NCBI RefSeq assembly: GCF_001720485.1
Contig: NZ_CP017114.1
Span: 1,116,001 to 1,180,000, forward strand
Length of the DNA: 64,000 nucleotides
Direction: 5' to 3'
Source: Cobetia marina
Lineage (GTDB): Bacteria; Pseudomonadota; Gammaproteobacteria; Pseudomonadales; Halomonadaceae
Part shown: positions 1-11,707 of the stretch, piece after piece
Position numbering within the stretch: the stretch's first letter is position 1
How the letters are laid out: the number at the start of each line of letters is the position of its first letter
Notes under the pieces: model-generated
Told to the model about the DNA's origin: nothing
Seen by the model: the letters and a program-made list of their open reading frames with translations, nothing else
Database searches by the model: none
Translations under genes and position numbers: made by a program

Positions 1-1593
1 ATCGTGATCGGGGCGGGTTCCGCCGGTTGCGTACTGGCCAATCGTCTCACCGAAGACCCTTCCATCAAGGTGCTGCTGCTCGAAGCGGGTGGCTCGGACT
101 GGAATCCGTGGATCCATGTGCCGGTCGGGTATTTCAAGACCATGCACAACCCCGCCACCGACTGGTGCTACCTGACCGACCCGGATGCCGGCATCAATGG
201 TCGTCGGCTGCAATGGCCGCGCGGCAAGGTGCTGGGGGGGTCCAGTTCGCTCAATGGGCTGCTGTACATTCGTGGCCAGCGCGAGGATTACGACGACTGG
301 GCCGCCGAGGGCAATCAAGGTTGGGACTATCAGTCGGTCCTGCCATATTTCCGCAAGTCGGAGTGCCAGGCGCGGGGGGCCAACCAGTGGCATGGGGCGG
401 ATGGCCCACTGCATGTCTCGGATCTGCGCCTCAAGCGAGAGATCGCCGAGCGCTTCATTCAGGCTGCGGTGGAGGCGGGGATTCCGCTCAACCAGGACGT
501 CAATGGCGAGCGTCAGGAGGGGGTGGGCTATTTCCAGCAGACCACGTATCGGGGCCTGCGCTGCAGCACGGCCAAGGCATTCCTGCGTCCGGCGCTCACG
601 CGCAGCAATCTGACGCTGGTCAAGCATGCTCACTGCCGTCGGGTATTGCTGGAAGGCAAGCGCGCGGTCGGGGTCGAGTACGAGGTGAAGGGCAATGTCT
701 GCTCGGCGCGGGCGGAGCGCGAAGTGGTGCTGTCCAGCGGCGCCATCGGCAGTCCGCAGATCCTGCAATGCTCCGGCATCGGGGACCCTGAGCATCTGGC
801 CAGTGTCGGGGTGGAATGCCTGCATGCGCTGCCGGGCGTCGGGGAAAACCTGCAGGACCACCTGCAGGTGCGGCTGGTGTTCAAGACCCAGTGCCGCACC
901 CTCAATGATGAAGTGCGCAGCCCGATCAAGAAGCTGGCGGTCGGCACCCAGTACCTCTTCACACGCACCGGCCCGCTGACCCTGGCGGCCAGCCAGGTGT
1001 GTGCCTTTACCCAGTCACGCGAGGGGCTGACACGCCCGGATATCCAGTTCCACATGCAGCCGCTGAGTGCCGACAAGCCCGCCGATGGCGTGCATCCGTT
1101 CTCGGCGTTCACCTCGTCCGTATGCCAGTTGCGTCCGCACAGCCGCGGCCATGTGCGCATCACCAGCGCGGATGCCAGCGTCTATCCCTCCATCCAGCCC
1201 AACTACCTCAGTGCCGAGGAAGATCGCCGCGTGGTGGTGGACGCCATCAAGGTGGCGCGGCGTATCGCCCGGGCGGCACCGCTGGCCGCCGTGATCAGCG
1301 AAGAGTACGTGCCTGGCGTGCAGTACGAGAGTGACGAGGAGTTGCTGGAGGCCGCGCGCCAGTTCAGCCAGACCATCTATCACCCGGCGGGGACCTGCAA
1401 GATGGGCCACGACCCGCTGGCGGTGGTGGATGACGCGCTGCGAGTGCATGGCCTGCACGGGTTGCGGGTGGTCGATGCCTCGATCATGCCGGTGATCGTC
1501 TCGGGCAACACCAATGCCCCGACCATCATGATCGCCGAGAAGGCCGCTGACATGATCAAGGCGGCTCAGCGCGAGATGGCGCAGGCGAGCTAG
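1..1593 (+). CDS. GMC family oxidoreductase (choline dehydrogenase-like), 5' end missing
   Basis: FAD-dependent alcohol/choline-type dehydrogenase of the glucose-methanol-choline family. The reading frame is open from base 1 and begins inside the Rossmann FAD motif ([16 protein letters not shown]), so only a few N-terminal residues lie outside the window. Further family signatures follow: [14 protein letters not shown] near residue 75 (GMC signature 1), [10 protein letters not shown] near 280, and the C-terminal HPAGTCKMG and [15 protein letters not shown] blocks that carry the catalytic His and Asn region. The length (about 530 residues) fits the family. The substrate cannot be read from sequence; BetA and polyethylene-glycol or alkanol dehydrogenases share this architecture. 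No bet genes are adjacent in the window, so BetA itself is not claimed. Confidence 0.9.
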   Translation: MVIGAGSAGCVLANRLTEDPSIKVLLLEAGGSDWNPWIHVPVGYFKTMHNPATDWCYLTDPDAGINGRRLQWPRGKVLGGSSSLNGLLYIRGQREDYDDWAAEGNQGWDYQSVLPYFRKSECQARGANQWHGADGPLHVSDLRLKREIAERFIQAAVEAGIPLNQDVNGERQEGVGYFQQTTYRGLRCSTAKAFLRPALTRSNLTLVKHAHCRRVLLEGKRAVGVEYEVKGNVCSARAEREVVLSSGAIGSPQILQCSGIGDPEHLASVGVECLHALPGVGENLQDHLQVRLVFKTQCRTLNDEVRSPIKKLAVGTQYLFTRTGPLTLAASQVCAFTQSREGLTRPDIQFHMQPLSADKPADGVHPFSAFTSSVCQLRPHSRGHVRITSADASVYPSIQPNYLSAEEDRRVVVDAIKVARRIARAAPLAAVISEEYVPGVQYESDEELLEAARQFSQTIYHPAGTCKMGHDPLAVVDDALRVHGLHGLRVVDASIMPVIVSGNTNAPTIMIAEKAADMIKAAQREMAQAS

Positions 1594-1670
1594 CAGGTAC
1601 CGGCATCTGTCATCTTCCAGGGCAGGGCTCAGGCCCTGCCATCCTGCTTGCCTTTTCATGGGATATTCGC

Positions 1671-2738
1671 GTGGCCAATCACGACAGCTCATCACTTCAC
1701 GACACATCGACACCGCCTACCCGTCTGTTGCGGAATCTGGAAGGGCGCGTGCGCATCATCATGCCGGGCCTGCTGATCTGCATCCTCATCGCGCTGGCGA
1801 CCACCTTCATCGCCGATCACTACGGCGGCCCGACGCTGCTGTATGCCTTGCTGTTCGGCATGTCGCTGCACTTTCTTTCCGAGGACGGACCCTGCAGGGC
1901 GGGGATCGAGTTCGCCTCCAAGACGGTACTGCGCCTCGGCGTGGCGCTATTGGGCGTGCGCATCACGCTGGAGCAGGTCGCAAGTCTTGGTGTTGGCCCG
2001 GTGATCACGGTGGTGCTCGGGGTGGTGGCCACCATCGTGTTCGGCGCGCTGCTGGCGCGCGTGATGGGGCTGGACCGTGACATGGGGCTGCTGACCGGTG
2101 GCTCGGTGGCCATCTGCGGTGCCTCGGCGGCACTGGCCCTGTCGGCGGTGATGCCGCGCAACGCCACCAGTGAGCGTCACACCATCATGACCGTGGTCGG
2201 GGTGACGACCCTCTCGACCGTGGCGATGATCACCTATCCGCTGATCGTCAGACTGCTGGGGCTTGAGGATACCGAGGCCGGCATCTTCCTCGGCGGCACC
2301 ATCCACGACGTGGCCCAGGTGGTGGGGGCGGGCTACATCATTTCCGAGCACACCGGCGATGTCTCCACCTTCGTCAAGCTGCTGCGCGTGGCGATGCTGG
2401 TACCGGCGGTAATGGTCTTCATGCTGCTGTTTCGCAGTGCACGTCAGGCCAATGGCGATGAAGGGGGCAAGGTGCCGATGTTCCCCACCTTCCTGATCGC
2501 CTTCGTGGCCCTGGTGCTGATCAACAGCCTCGGCTGGGTGCCGAGCGTCGCCGTGGAAGGCTTCACTGACCTCTCACGCTGGTGTCTGGTGGCGGCGATT
2601 GCCGCGCTGGGCGTCAAGACGTCGTTTCAGAAGCTGGCGGTGGTGGGGTGGAAGCCGGTGATCCTGATGGTGGTGGAAACCCTCTTCCTGCTGGTGCTGG
2701 TGACGCTGTGCATCAAGTTCGGGCTGGCCAGCGTGTGA
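1671..2738 (+). CDS. YeiH/YadS-type putative sulfate exporter family membrane protein
   Basis: Integral inner-membrane protein of 355 residues of the YeiH (UPF0324, Cons_hypoth698) family, annotated elsewhere as a putative sulfate exporter. About ten hydrophobic segments are visible. Family-typical stretches include the GVALLGVRITLEQV helix, GGSVAICGASAALALSAVM and FLGGTIHDVAQVVGAGYIIS, which carry the conserved polar residues inside the membrane. Translation appears to start at GTG 1671; there is no strong Shine-Dalgarno sequence. It lies 77 bases after the GMC oxidoreductase on the same strand. The LysR gene that often accompanies yeiH is absent. Transport substrate is inferred from the family name only. 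Confidence 0.85.
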   Translation: MANHDSSSLHDTSTPPTRLLRNLEGRVRIIMPGLLICILIALATTFIADHYGGPTLLYALLFGMSLHFLSEDGPCRAGIEFASKTVLRLGVALLGVRITLEQVASLGVGPVITVVLGVVATIVFGALLARVMGLDRDMGLLTGGSVAICGASAALALSAVMPRNATSERHTIMTVVGVTTLSTVAMITYPLIVRLLGLEDTEAGIFLGGTIHDVAQVVGAGYIISEHTGDVSTFVKLLRVAMLVPAVMVFMLLFRSARQANGDEGGKVPMFPTFLIAFVALVLINSLGWVPSVAVEGFTDLSRWCLVAAIAALGVKTSFQKLAVVGWKPVILMVVETLFLLVLVTLCIKFGLASV

Positions 2739-2768
2739 CCTGACGGTATGGAGCGCACGGGGGCAGAA

Positions 2769-2806
2769 CGACACGGGCCCTGCCATGACTGGCAGGGCCC
2801 GTGTCG
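2769..2806. terminator. Hairpin terminator after the YeiH-type gene
   Basis: A perfect 16-bp stem (cgacacgggccctgcc at 2769-2784 paired with 2791-2806) closes a 6-nt loop 31 bases after the stop codon. There is no T-run on either side, so it may be a Rho-independent-like stop or simply a 3'-end stabiliser. Confidence 0.55.
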
Positions 2807-2891
2807 CTGATGAGGGAATATCCCGAGGGGGCAGATGTCAGCCCGTGAGCGGCTGATACAGCCAGCCAATCAAGGCGATAAGATGCCTCAA

Positions 2892-2919
2892 TTGCTTATC
2901 GGCCCACGAGTCGTATGAT
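2892..2919 (+). promoter_or_regulatory. Sigma70-like promoter for thioredoxin 2 gene
   Basis: TTGCTT (2892-2897) and TATGAT (2914-2919) are separated by 16 bases, close to the sigma70 consensus, and lie about 75 bases upstream of the trxC start. Confidence 0.55.
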
Positions 2920-2994
2920 CTGCGCTATCGGTACGTGTCTGACGCTGAGCCGTCAGCGCAGCGCGCCGCATCCCCATTCTTCTGGAGTCCGATC

Positions 2995-3432
2995 ATGTCT
3001 GAATCCCTCGTGCTGGCCTGTCCGCAATGTCTTGCCCTCAATCGTGTGGCCACCGCGCGTCTGGATGACAATCCCGTCTGCGGCAAGTGCAGCGCCGCCG
3101 TGCTGCCCCAGGAGCCGCTGGAACTGACCAGCGCCAACTTCGAGGCACTGGTCACGCGCAGCGAGATGCCGGTGGTGATCGACTTCTGGGCCAGCTGGTG
3201 CGGTCCGTGCAAGATGATGGGGCCGATCTTCAATGAGGTCGCGGCGCAGATGGGTACCCGCGTGCGCTTCGCCAAGATCGACACCGAAGCCCAGCAGGCG
3301 CTGGCCGGTCGTTTCGGCATTCGCAGCATCCCGACCCTGCTGGTGATGAAGCAGGGCAAGGAGCTGGCGCGCGAATCCGGCGTGATGCAGGCCGGTCAGC
3401 TCAAGCAGTGGCTGGCACCGCACGCGGTGTGA
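2995..3432 (+). CDS. trxC: Thioredoxin 2 (TrxC)
   Basis: Cytoplasmic thiol-disulfide reductant of 145 residues. The start at ATG 2995 is chosen because ctggag lies just upstream and the protein then begins with the TrxC-specific N-terminal zinc ribbon: CPQC at residues 9-12 and CGKC near 29-32. The thioredoxin fold follows with the active site WASWCGPCK (about residue 70) and the cis-proline loop RSIPTLLV. The paired Cys motifs distinguish Trx2 from Trx1. It is monocistronic, with its own promoter-like sequence upstream and a hairpin downstream. In other bacteria trxC is part of oxidative-stress defence; nothing in this sequence shows an OxyR site. Confidence 0.95.
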   Translation: MSESLVLACPQCLALNRVATARLDDNPVCGKCSAAVLPQEPLELTSANFEALVTRSEMPVVIDFWASWCGPCKMMGPIFNEVAAQMGTRVRFAKIDTEAQQALAGRFGIRSIPTLLVMKQGKELARESGVMQAGQLKQWLAPHAV

Positions 3433-3498
3433 CCACGGCCCGCGCGCGAGAAGTCCGCAGTTGAGCGTTCAGGGAAACCCGGACGCAGCTCAAGAACT

Positions 3499-3534
3499 GA
3501 CAACGCCTGACGTGCAATCGCGTCAGGCGTTGTC
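3499..3534. terminator. Hairpin between trxC and the convergent SDR gene
   Basis: A 14-bp perfect stem (gacaacgcctgacg 3499-3512 with 3521-3534) and an 8-nt loop sit between two convergent genes. No T-run follows on the plus strand. It probably serves both genes. Confidence 0.55.
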
Positions 3535-3583
3535 GTCTCAGTCGGCCTTGTCGTCTCAGTCGGCCTTGTCGTATCAGTCGGCG
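3530..3583. repeat. Three 18-bp tandem repeats over the end of the SDR gene
   Basis: The unit ttgtcgtctcagtcggc(c) is repeated three times with one substitution in the last copy. Each copy contains TCA, which is TGA on the minus strand. The first stop belongs to the SDR gene and the other copies repeat the last codons and stop downstream of it. The right arm of the trxC hairpin overlaps the first copy. Confidence 0.85.
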
Positions 3584-4344
3584 TAAACCATCTTGCGGGT
3601 CATGCCGCCATCGACGACATGATTCTGACCGGTGATGAAGCCGGCCTTTTCCGAGATGAGGAAGGCCACCAGCGCGGCGATGTCATCGACATGGCCGACG
3701 CGTCCGACGGGATGCTGGGCGTGGTCTTCGTCACTCAGCGACTCCGCCTCACCGTCCTTCTGCAGGCGGCTTGCATCGATCCAGCCCGGACTGACCGCAT
3801 TGACGCGAATCTCCGGCCCCAGGCTCATCGCCATGGCGTGGGTGAGGGCGACGATTCCGCCCTTGCTGGCGGCGTAGGCTTCGGTATCCGGCTCGGATTG
3901 CAGGGCGCGGCTGGAGGCCAGATTGACGATGCTGCCGCCGGTCTCGCGCAGATGGCGCGCGGCGTGCTTGGCGGTCAGGAAGCTGCTGGTCAGGCTGGTA
4001 TCCAGTACCTGATGCCAGCGTTCAAGGGACAGTTCCTCGAGCTTGCCCTGGAAGGGGTCGGCGATCGCGGCGTTGTTGATCACGGCGTCCAGGCCCCCGA
4101 AGGCCTGGCAGGTGGCCGCGATGCTGGCGGCGACGGCGTCTTCATTGCGCACGTCCACGGCCTCGACGCGCAGGCTGTCCGGCTCGCCGTGGGTCGCGGC
4201 GTGACTCGCCAGATACTGCTCGCCCGCCCGGGCGTCGATATCCACCACCGCGACTCGCCAGCCATGGGTGAGCAGGTAGTCACTGATGCCGCGTCCGATT
4301 CCCTGGGCACCGCCGGTGATATAGGCCACTTTGCGTGTCATCAT
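3574..4344 (-). CDS. SDR family oxidoreductase
   Basis: NAD(P)-dependent short-chain dehydrogenase of 256 residues. The N-terminal cofactor motif TGGAQGIGRG is at residues 10-19, followed by an Asp-containing VAVVDIDA segment that favours NAD(H). NNAA is near 91-94. The catalytic Ser lies in the VNLASS region and the Tyr-Lys pair in YAASKGG near 157-163. The substrate is unknown; this is a classical SDR with a 3-oxoacyl-ACP-reductase-like fold. Two ATG codons are adjacent at the start (4344 or 4341). It is convergent with trxC and stands alone. The tail is followed by tandem copies of its last codons and stop. Confidence 0.9.
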   Translation of the reverse strand: MMTRKVAYITGGAQGIGRGISDYLLTHGWRVAVVDIDARAGEQYLASHAATHGEPDSLRVEAVDVRNEDAVAASIAATCQAFGGLDAVINNAAIADPFQGKLEELSLERWHQVLDTSLTSSFLTAKHAARHLRETGGSIVNLASSRALQSEPDTEAYAASKGGIVALTHAMAMSLGPEIRVNAVSPGWIDASRLQKDGEAESLSDEDHAQHPVGRVGHVDDIAALVAFLISEKAGFITGQNHVVDGGMTRKMVYAD

Positions 4345-4811
4345 CGTGAAGTCTCTTGCGTTCTGGGTGGGGAATGTCCTTCATGGTCTCTCGTCCTGCC
4401 GGGTCTGCCACGTCGTTTCCGACGTGGCGCCGGCCTTCGACATGGTGACCCTGATCTGTGTCCTGATCGTGAGGATGACAAGCGGGGCATGCGAAAGCAT
4501 GACGTGACGAGACATTGCCATCATGCCAGCTACTGGTCGAGTGCCCCGTGGCAGACGCGACGACCTGATGAGACTGGCTGATTCTGTTGGTCTGTCCGCC
4601 TTGGCGACTTATCGCTTCGTCTAACAGCTGTCACACTTGGCACTGAAGTATTCGGAACTTCGCATTTACCCCCTCGCGAGTGGTGATCCGTCGTCTGGCC
4701 GTGTCAGGGGACGGGAACCCCTGCGCGACAGGATTGCCTGAAAGACGCCATCCCCGAATTTTCAGGAGCGCTGCCCATCACGGGAAATGGGCAGCGACAT
4801 GAGGAACGAAC
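4345..4811. other. Intergenic region without a recognisable gene
   Basis: This 467-base gap separates the divergent SDR gene and the small lipoprotein gene. No ORF with a convincing start or composition was seen. It must hold both promoters, but no clear -35/-10 pair stands out; TTGGCA near 4640 is a possible -35 without a good -10. Confidence 0.5.
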
Positions 4812-5177
4812 ATGAAGGATCACAGGCAACGCGGACTGATGGTGGGCGTGGCGATGCTGCTGGCGCTGGCGAGCGGCTGTGACGAGCTGGGTGCGCCGCG
4901 CCCTGCCAGTGTCACCACGCTGCTCGAGCACTCGGAGGCCTGGCAGGGCGAGCAGGTGGCCGTGCAGGGCAGGATACGCAGTGAGCAGGTGCCGGAGCGC
5001 TATTGGCTGGAAGGCGCCGGGCAGCAGCGTATCGAGCTGCATCCCCCCGAACGCATCGGTGCCTATCTCGGGCGCGAAGTCCAGATCAGCGGTCGTTTCG
5101 AATTCAAGGTGGGTGGGCAACGGCTGATCGAGATTTCCAACGTCACGCCCCTGGACAAGCCGACTCCCAAGCAGTGA
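4812..5177 (+). CDS. Small lipoprotein, hypothetical, OB-fold-like
   Basis: Predicted lipoprotein of 121 residues. The N-terminus has basic residues, a hydrophobic stretch and a lipobox ending ALASGC (Cys near residue 23), so it should be exported and lipid-anchored. The mature part (VTTLLEHSEAWQGEQVAVQGRIRSEQV...EVQISGRFEFKVGGQRLIEI) has the alternating strand pattern of a small nucleotide-binding-like OB fold found in several exported hypothetical proteins. Function is not known. A gaggaacgaac Shine-Dalgarno-like stretch precedes ATG 4812. It is followed by a strong hairpin at 5225-5262 and is therefore probably monocistronic. Confidence 0.75.
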   Translation: MKDHRQRGLMVGVAMLLALASGCDELGAPRPASVTTLLEHSEAWQGEQVAVQGRIRSEQVPERYWLEGAGQQRIELHPPERIGAYLGREVQISGRFEFKVGGQRLIEISNVTPLDKPTPKQ

Positions 5178-5224
5178 GTGCTCACGGACCCCCGGCGAGA
5201 GCGGGTGTCTTGGAGCATCAGCGC

Positions 5225-5262
5225 ATGAAGCCCCGCCAGAGCAGACTCTGGCGGGGCTTCAT
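5225..5262. terminator. Hairpin between convergent lipoprotein and YjdM-type genes
   Basis: A 17-bp perfect stem (5225-5241 with 5246-5262) with a 4-nt loop. It lies between convergent genes and merges on its right side into a 7-bp tandem repeat. Confidence 0.6.
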
Positions 5263-5299
5263 GGTTCATGGTTCATGGCTCATGGCTCATGGCTCATGA
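5258..5299. repeat. Six tandem copies of a 7-bp repeat (ttcatgg/ctcatgg)
   Basis: Three copies of ttcatgg (5258-5278) are followed by two of ctcatgg and one ctcatga (5279-5299). The first copy overlaps the terminator stem. It is a non-coding microsatellite between convergent genes. Confidence 0.9.
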
Positions 5300-5334
5300 C
5301 GCTTCTCTGGTGTCGCCAGAGGCACTCGAACCGC

Positions 5335-5670
5335 TCAGGCCTTCTTCACGAACATGGACTTGAGCTTCATCGGGCCGACGCCATCCACCTTGCAGTCGAT
5401 GTCGTGGTCCCCTTCGATCAGGCGGATGTTCTTGACCTTGGTCCCGACCTTGACCACGGAGGAGGTGCCCTTGATCTTCAGGTCCTTGATCACGGTGACG
5501 GTGTCGCCATCCACCAGCTCGTTGCCGTTGGCATCACGATAGACCGGCCCGGTGTCCTCGACGACGGCCTCCTTGGACCACTCGTGGGCACACTCCGGGC
5601 AGACGAACTGCATGCCGTCGTCGTAGGTGAATTCGGAATTGCAGGCCGGGCAGTTGGGGAGGGCGCTCAT
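5335..5670 (-). CDS. PhnA/YjdM family zinc-ribbon protein
   Basis: Cytoplasmic protein of 111 residues of the YjdM (formerly PhnA) family. It starts [31 protein letters not shown], with two CxxC pairs near residues 7-10 and 24-27 forming a zinc ribbon. The C-terminal PhnA domain follows ([16 protein letters not shown]...[20 protein letters not shown]). The start at 5670 matches the family N-terminus, and an aggacaccgag stretch lies upstream. The biochemical role is uncertain; the old link to alkylphosphonate use rests on E. coli gene position and no phn genes are present here. The upstream gene on the same strand (HMG-CoA lyase) starts a separate catabolic block. Confidence 0.9.
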   Translation of the reverse strand: MSALPNCPACNSEFTYDDGMQFVCPECAHEWSKEAVVEDTGPVYRDANGNELVDGDTVTVIKDLKIKGTSSVVKVGTKVKNIRLIEGDHDIDCKVDGVGPMKLKSMFVKKA

Positions 5671-5869
5671 CTCGGTGTCCTGAAGTCTGTCCCGCTTGTG
5701 TCGTGCGCCTGCGGGGGGCGCGGCGCTCAAGGCAAGGACATGCGATGGAAAGGCGCGCATCGGGCTCAAGCGGTGCGCGGAAGCCGGCAAGCCTACACCG
5801 ATTGCGGGCAGATGGCCCGCTGCTGCGGCGCTTGGTCGCAATTCCGGCGGCAACCTTCCCCGCTCGCCA

Positions 5870-6781
5870 TCAGCCGTTCGCCATCAGAGCCTGGCCGACG
5901 CGTGAGCCATTTGGGCGCCCTAGCTTGCGGCTGATCCAGTCGCCGGTCGCGGCCAGGCGTGCCAGATCCACGCCAGTGTCGATGCCCATTCCCTGCAGCA
6001 GATAGACCACATCCTCGGTGGCGACATTGCCCGAGGCCCCCTTGGCATAGGGACAGCCCCCCAGTCCGGCCACCGAGCTGTCGATCACCGCGATGCCTTC
6101 TTCCATCACCGCGTAGAGGTTGGCAAGCGCTTGCCCATAGGTGTCGTGGAAGTGGGCGGCGAGGCGTTCGACCGGCACCTCGCGGCTGACGCGCTCCAGC
6201 ATCTGCTTGGCCTTGAGCGGGGTGCCGGTGCCGATGGTGTCCCCCAGCGAGACTTCATGACAGCCCATGTCACGCAGCTCACGCGCGACCGCCGCGACCT
6301 GCTCAGGGGCAATCTCGCCCTCGTAGGGGCAGCCCAGCACGCAGGACACGTAGCCGCGCACACGCACGCCGGCTGCCGCTGCACGCGCCATCACGGGGGC
6401 GAAGCGCTGGAGAGATTCCGCGATCGAGCAGTTGATGTTGCGCTGCGAGAAGGACTCGCTGGCCGCACCGAACACCGCCACCTCACGCACGCCACACTCA
6501 AGCGCCGCCTCCAGCCCCTTGAGATTGGGAGTGAGGGCGGAGTAAGTGGTCACTCCGCGGGTGTCATGCTCGGCCAGTGCCAGCATGATCTCGCGATGGT
6601 CCGCCATCTGGGGTACCCAGCGGGGGGAGACGAAACTGGCGGCTTCGACATGGCGCAGGCCCGAGTCGGCAAGGCGCCGGATCAGTTCCAGCTTGGTCGT
6701 CGTATCGACATGGGCGGGCTCGTTCTGCAGGCCATCACGCGCGCCGACCTCGACGATGCGTACGCTGTCAGGAAAGTGCAT
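5870..6781 (-). CDS. liuE: Hydroxymethylglutaryl-CoA lyase (LiuE)
   Basis: Last enzyme of leucine degradation, cleaving HMG-CoA to acetyl-CoA and acetoacetate. The protein has 303 residues in a DRE-TIM (HMGL-like) barrel. The metal and substrate motif [13 protein letters not shown] is at the N-terminus, [17 protein letters not shown] carries the catalytic Cys, and [13 protein letters not shown] provides the metal-ligand histidines. ATG 6781 is preferred over the upstream GTG because aaggag is correctly spaced for the ATG. It directly follows the biotin carboxylase gene (stop codon 6788-6790), so the two are translationally linked. It is the last gene of the liu operon. Confidence 0.95.
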   Translation of the reverse strand: MHFPDSVRIVEVGARDGLQNEPAHVDTTTKLELIRRLADSGLRHVEAASFVSPRWVPQMADHREIMLALAEHDTRGVTTYSALTPNLKGLEAALECGVREVAVFGAASESFSQRNINCSIAESLQRFAPVMARAAAAGVRVRGYVSCVLGCPYEGEIAPEQVAAVARELRDMGCHEVSLGDTIGTGTPLKAKQMLERVSREVPVERLAAHFHDTYGQALANLYAVMEEGIAVIDSSVAGLGGCPYAKGASGNVATEDVVYLLQGMGIDTGVDLARLAATGDWISRKLGRPNGSRVGQALMANG

Positions 6782-6787
6782 GCTCAC

Positions 6788-9049
<2,262 letters not shown>

Positions 9050-9155
9050 GGCAAGATCCCGTGGCGAAGTGGAAAAAGGGGGCGGTCGCAAGGCGCGTCT
9101 CAGCAGAAGACCGAGGGTGGCTCAGGACGTTGTCCGCGAGTCGATGAAGGGCGCG

Positions 9156-9974
9156 TCATGATGATGCGCTGTCGTCATCGGATGGCGCCCAGGGCGGGCG
9201 AGTCCCGGCGAAGAATGCCGCCAGTCCAGCCTGTCCCTGTTCACTGACCCTCAGCTGACTGATCACCTCACAGCAGCGTGTCTGACGCCGGGTGTCGTCC
9301 TCGACGACGGCCACCTCGGCGAGCAGGGCCTTGGTGGCGCGGCTGGCCTCGGGCGAGGTCGCCAGCAGCGTGCTCACCATGTCGGCGACGCGCGCCTCCA
9401 GCAATTCATCACTGCACACGTCATGCACCAGCCCCAGCTGGTGGGCGGTGTGGGCATCGATGACTTCCGCGGTCAGTGCATAGCGGCGCATCTGGCGCAT
9501 GCCGATGGCGCGCTGCACGTAGGGGCTGATCACCGCCGGTGCCAGGCCGATGCGCACCTCGGAGAGACAGAAGCGTGCGCGTTCGGCCGCCAGCACGATG
9601 TCGCAGCAGGCCGCCAGACCCACGGCGCCGCCGAAGGTGGCCCCCTGCACGCGGCACACGCTGGGACAGGGCAGTTCATCGAGCAGCTGCATCAGGCGGG
9701 CAAGCTCCCGGGAATCGGCAAGGTTATCCTCGCGCGAATACTCGACCATGCGCTGCATCCACTTGAGGTCGGCCCCGGCCGAGAAGCTCTTGCCTTCGGA
9801 GGCCAGCACCATCACGCGTACCTCGCCCTGACTCGCCAGGGCGTGCAGGTGCGTCAGATGGCCGTTCAGCGCCTTGATCAACCGGTCATCAAAGGCGTTG
9901 TGCACCTCGGGGCGCGCCAGGGTCAGAGTGGCGACACCGCGCTTGTCGATCTCGAGTCGGCAGAATTCAGTCAT
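9156..9974 (-). CDS. liuC: Methylglutaconyl-CoA hydratase (LiuC)
   Basis: Crotonase-family enzyme of 272 residues converting 3-methylglutaconyl-CoA to HMG-CoA. The CoA-binding oxyanion motif EGKSFSAGADLKWMQ lies near residues 60-75. The second oxyanion Gly segment is RVQGATFGGAVGLAACCDIVLA, followed by the ARFCLSEVRIGLAPAVISPYV block. The position between the carboxylase subunit genes of a liuABCDE-ordered operon makes the assignment firmer than sequence alone. ATG 9974 with aaggtgacg in front is preferred to the TTG 15 bases upstream. Confidence 0.92.
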   Translation of the reverse strand: MTEFCRLEIDKRGVATLTLARPEVHNAFDDRLIKALNGHLTHLHALASQGEVRVMVLASEGKSFSAGADLKWMQRMVEYSREDNLADSRELARLMQLLDELPCPSVCRVQGATFGGAVGLAACCDIVLAAERARFCLSEVRIGLAPAVISPYVQRAIGMRQMRRYALTAEVIDAHTAHQLGLVHDVCSDELLEARVADMVSTLLATSPEASRATKALLAEVAVVEDDTRRQTRCCEVISQLRVSEQGQAGLAAFFAGTRPPWAPSDDDSASS

Positions 9975-10057
9975 CGTCACCTTGTCCAATCAGTTAGCCA
10001 ATGGATCATCATTCATCCAGTGAGTCGGCTGTCAGGGCGTCTCTATGGTTGAGCGAA

Positions 10058-11665
10058 TCACATGCGGAAGACACCGAAGCGACTCTCCTCTATCTCGGCA
10101 TTCATCGCGGCGGCCAGGGACAGGCCGAGAATGTCGCGGGTCTGCAGCGGGTCGATCACGCCATCGTCCCAGAGTCTGGCGCTGGCATAGCAGGGGTGGC
10201 CCTGATGCTCGTATTGTTCGCGCACCGGTGCCTTGAAGTCCTCCTGTGCCTGTTGCGGCCAGTCGCGGCCCTCCCGCGCATGCTGCTCATACTTGACCTG
10301 GGCCAGCACGTTGGCCGCCTGCTCGCCGCCCATCACCGAGATGCGTGCGTTGGGCCACATGAACAGCAGGTTGGGGTCGTAGGCGCGGCCACACATGCCG
10401 TAATTGCCGGCGCCGAAACTGCCGCCGATCAGCACCGTGAACTTGGGGACCCTGGCACAGGCCACCGCCGTCACCAGCTTGGCACCGTGCTTGGCGATGC
10501 CCTCGTGCTCGTAACGTGAGCCGACCATGAAGCCGGTGATGTTCTGCAGGAAGATCAGCGGAATCTTGCGCTGGGCGCACAGCTCGATGAAGTGGGCGCC
10601 CTTGACGGCACTTTCCGAGAACAGCACGCCGTTGTTGGCGATGATGCCCACCGGATGGCCGTGCAGGTGAGCGAAGCCGGTCACCAGTGTCTCGCCGTAG
10701 TAGCGCTTGAATTCATCGAAGTCCGAATCATCCACCAGCCGACCGATCACTTCGCGCACGTCATAGGGCTTCTTGAGGTCCGTGCCGACGATGCCGTAGA
10801 GCTCGTTGGGGTCCAGGCGTGGCGGGCGGGATTCGCGCAGCGCGAGCTGCCCCTTGCGCTGCCAGTTGAGGCGCGAGACGGCTCGCCGTGCCAGTTGCAG
10901 GGCGTGGGCGTCATTGTCGGCGAAGTGATCGGCCACGCCGCTGATCTTGCAGTGCACCTCGGCACCACCGAGTGCCTCGGCGCTGATGTCCTCGCCGGTG
11001 GCCGCCTTCACCAGCGGCGGGCCGGCGAGGAAGATGGTGCCTTGCTCGCGCACGATGATGGATTCATCGGCCATCGCCGGAACGTAGGCGCCACCGGCGG
11101 TGCACGAGCCCATCACCACGGCGATCTGCGGAATGCCTTCGGCGGAGAGCGTCGCCTGGTTGTAGAAGATGCGGCCGAAGTGATCGCGGTCCGGGAAGAC
11201 CTCGTCCTGATGGGGCAGATGCGCGCCACCGGAGTCCACCAGGTAGAGGCAGGGCAGGCGATGCTTGCGGGCCACTTCCTGGGCGCGCAGGTGCTTCTTC
11301 ACCGTCAGCGGAAAATAGGTGCCGCCCTTGACGGTGGCATCGTTGGCGACGATGACGCATTCCACACCGCTGACGCGGCCGATGCCGGTGACCAGTCCCG
11401 CGCCGGGCACCGGGCTGTCATAGACGTCATGCGCTGCCAGTGCCGACAGCTCCAGGAAGGGTGAGCCCTCATCGATGAGGTGGTCGATACGTTCCCGCAC
11501 GAACAGCTTGCCGCGCGATTCGTGGCGTTCGCGGGCCTTGTCGCCACCACCGGCGGCGACGCCGTCCAGCAGCTGGTGCAGGCGCTCGACCTCGGCCTGC
11601 ATCGCGGCATGATTGGCACGGAACTGGTCGCTACGCGGATTGATCAGGGAGGTCAGAATGGCCAT
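10058..11665 (-). CDS. liuB: Methylcrotonyl-CoA carboxylase, carboxyltransferase subunit (LiuB)
   Basis: Beta subunit of methylcrotonyl-CoA carboxylase, 535 residues, moving the carboxyl group from biotin to 3-methylcrotonyl-CoA. The acetyl-CoA carboxylase-type carboxyltransferase N and C domains are evident. Visible stretches include [59 protein letters not shown] and the C-terminal [18 protein letters not shown]. The partner biotin subunit is LiuD. A ggagctgccgc stretch precedes ATG 11665. The gene is 42 bases downstream of liuA and 83 bases upstream of liuC, consistent with one transcript. Confidence 0.95.
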   Translation of the reverse strand: MAILTSLINPRSDQFRANHAAMQAEVERLHQLLDGVAAGGGDKARERHESRGKLFVRERIDHLIDEGSPFLELSALAAHDVYDSPVPGAGLVTGIGRVSGVECVIVANDATVKGGTYFPLTVKKHLRAQEVARKHRLPCLYLVDSGGAHLPHQDEVFPDRDHFGRIFYNQATLSAEGIPQIAVVMGSCTAGGAYVPAMADESIIVREQGTIFLAGPPLVKAATGEDISAEALGGAEVHCKISGVADHFADNDAHALQLARRAVSRLNWQRKGQLALRESRPPRLDPNELYGIVGTDLKKPYDVREVIGRLVDDSDFDEFKRYYGETLVTGFAHLHGHPVGIIANNGVLFSESAVKGAHFIELCAQRKIPLIFLQNITGFMVGSRYEHEGIAKHGAKLVTAVACARVPKFTVLIGGSFGAGNYGMCGRAYDPNLLFMWPNARISVMGGEQAANVLAQVKYEQHAREGRDWPQQAQEDFKAPVREQYEHQGHPCYASARLWDDGVIDPLQTRDILGLSLAAAMNAEIEESRFGVFRM

Positions 11666-11707
11666 GCGGCAGCTCCATCAGCGAAGGGAAACGGATGGTG
11701 TGGGGCG

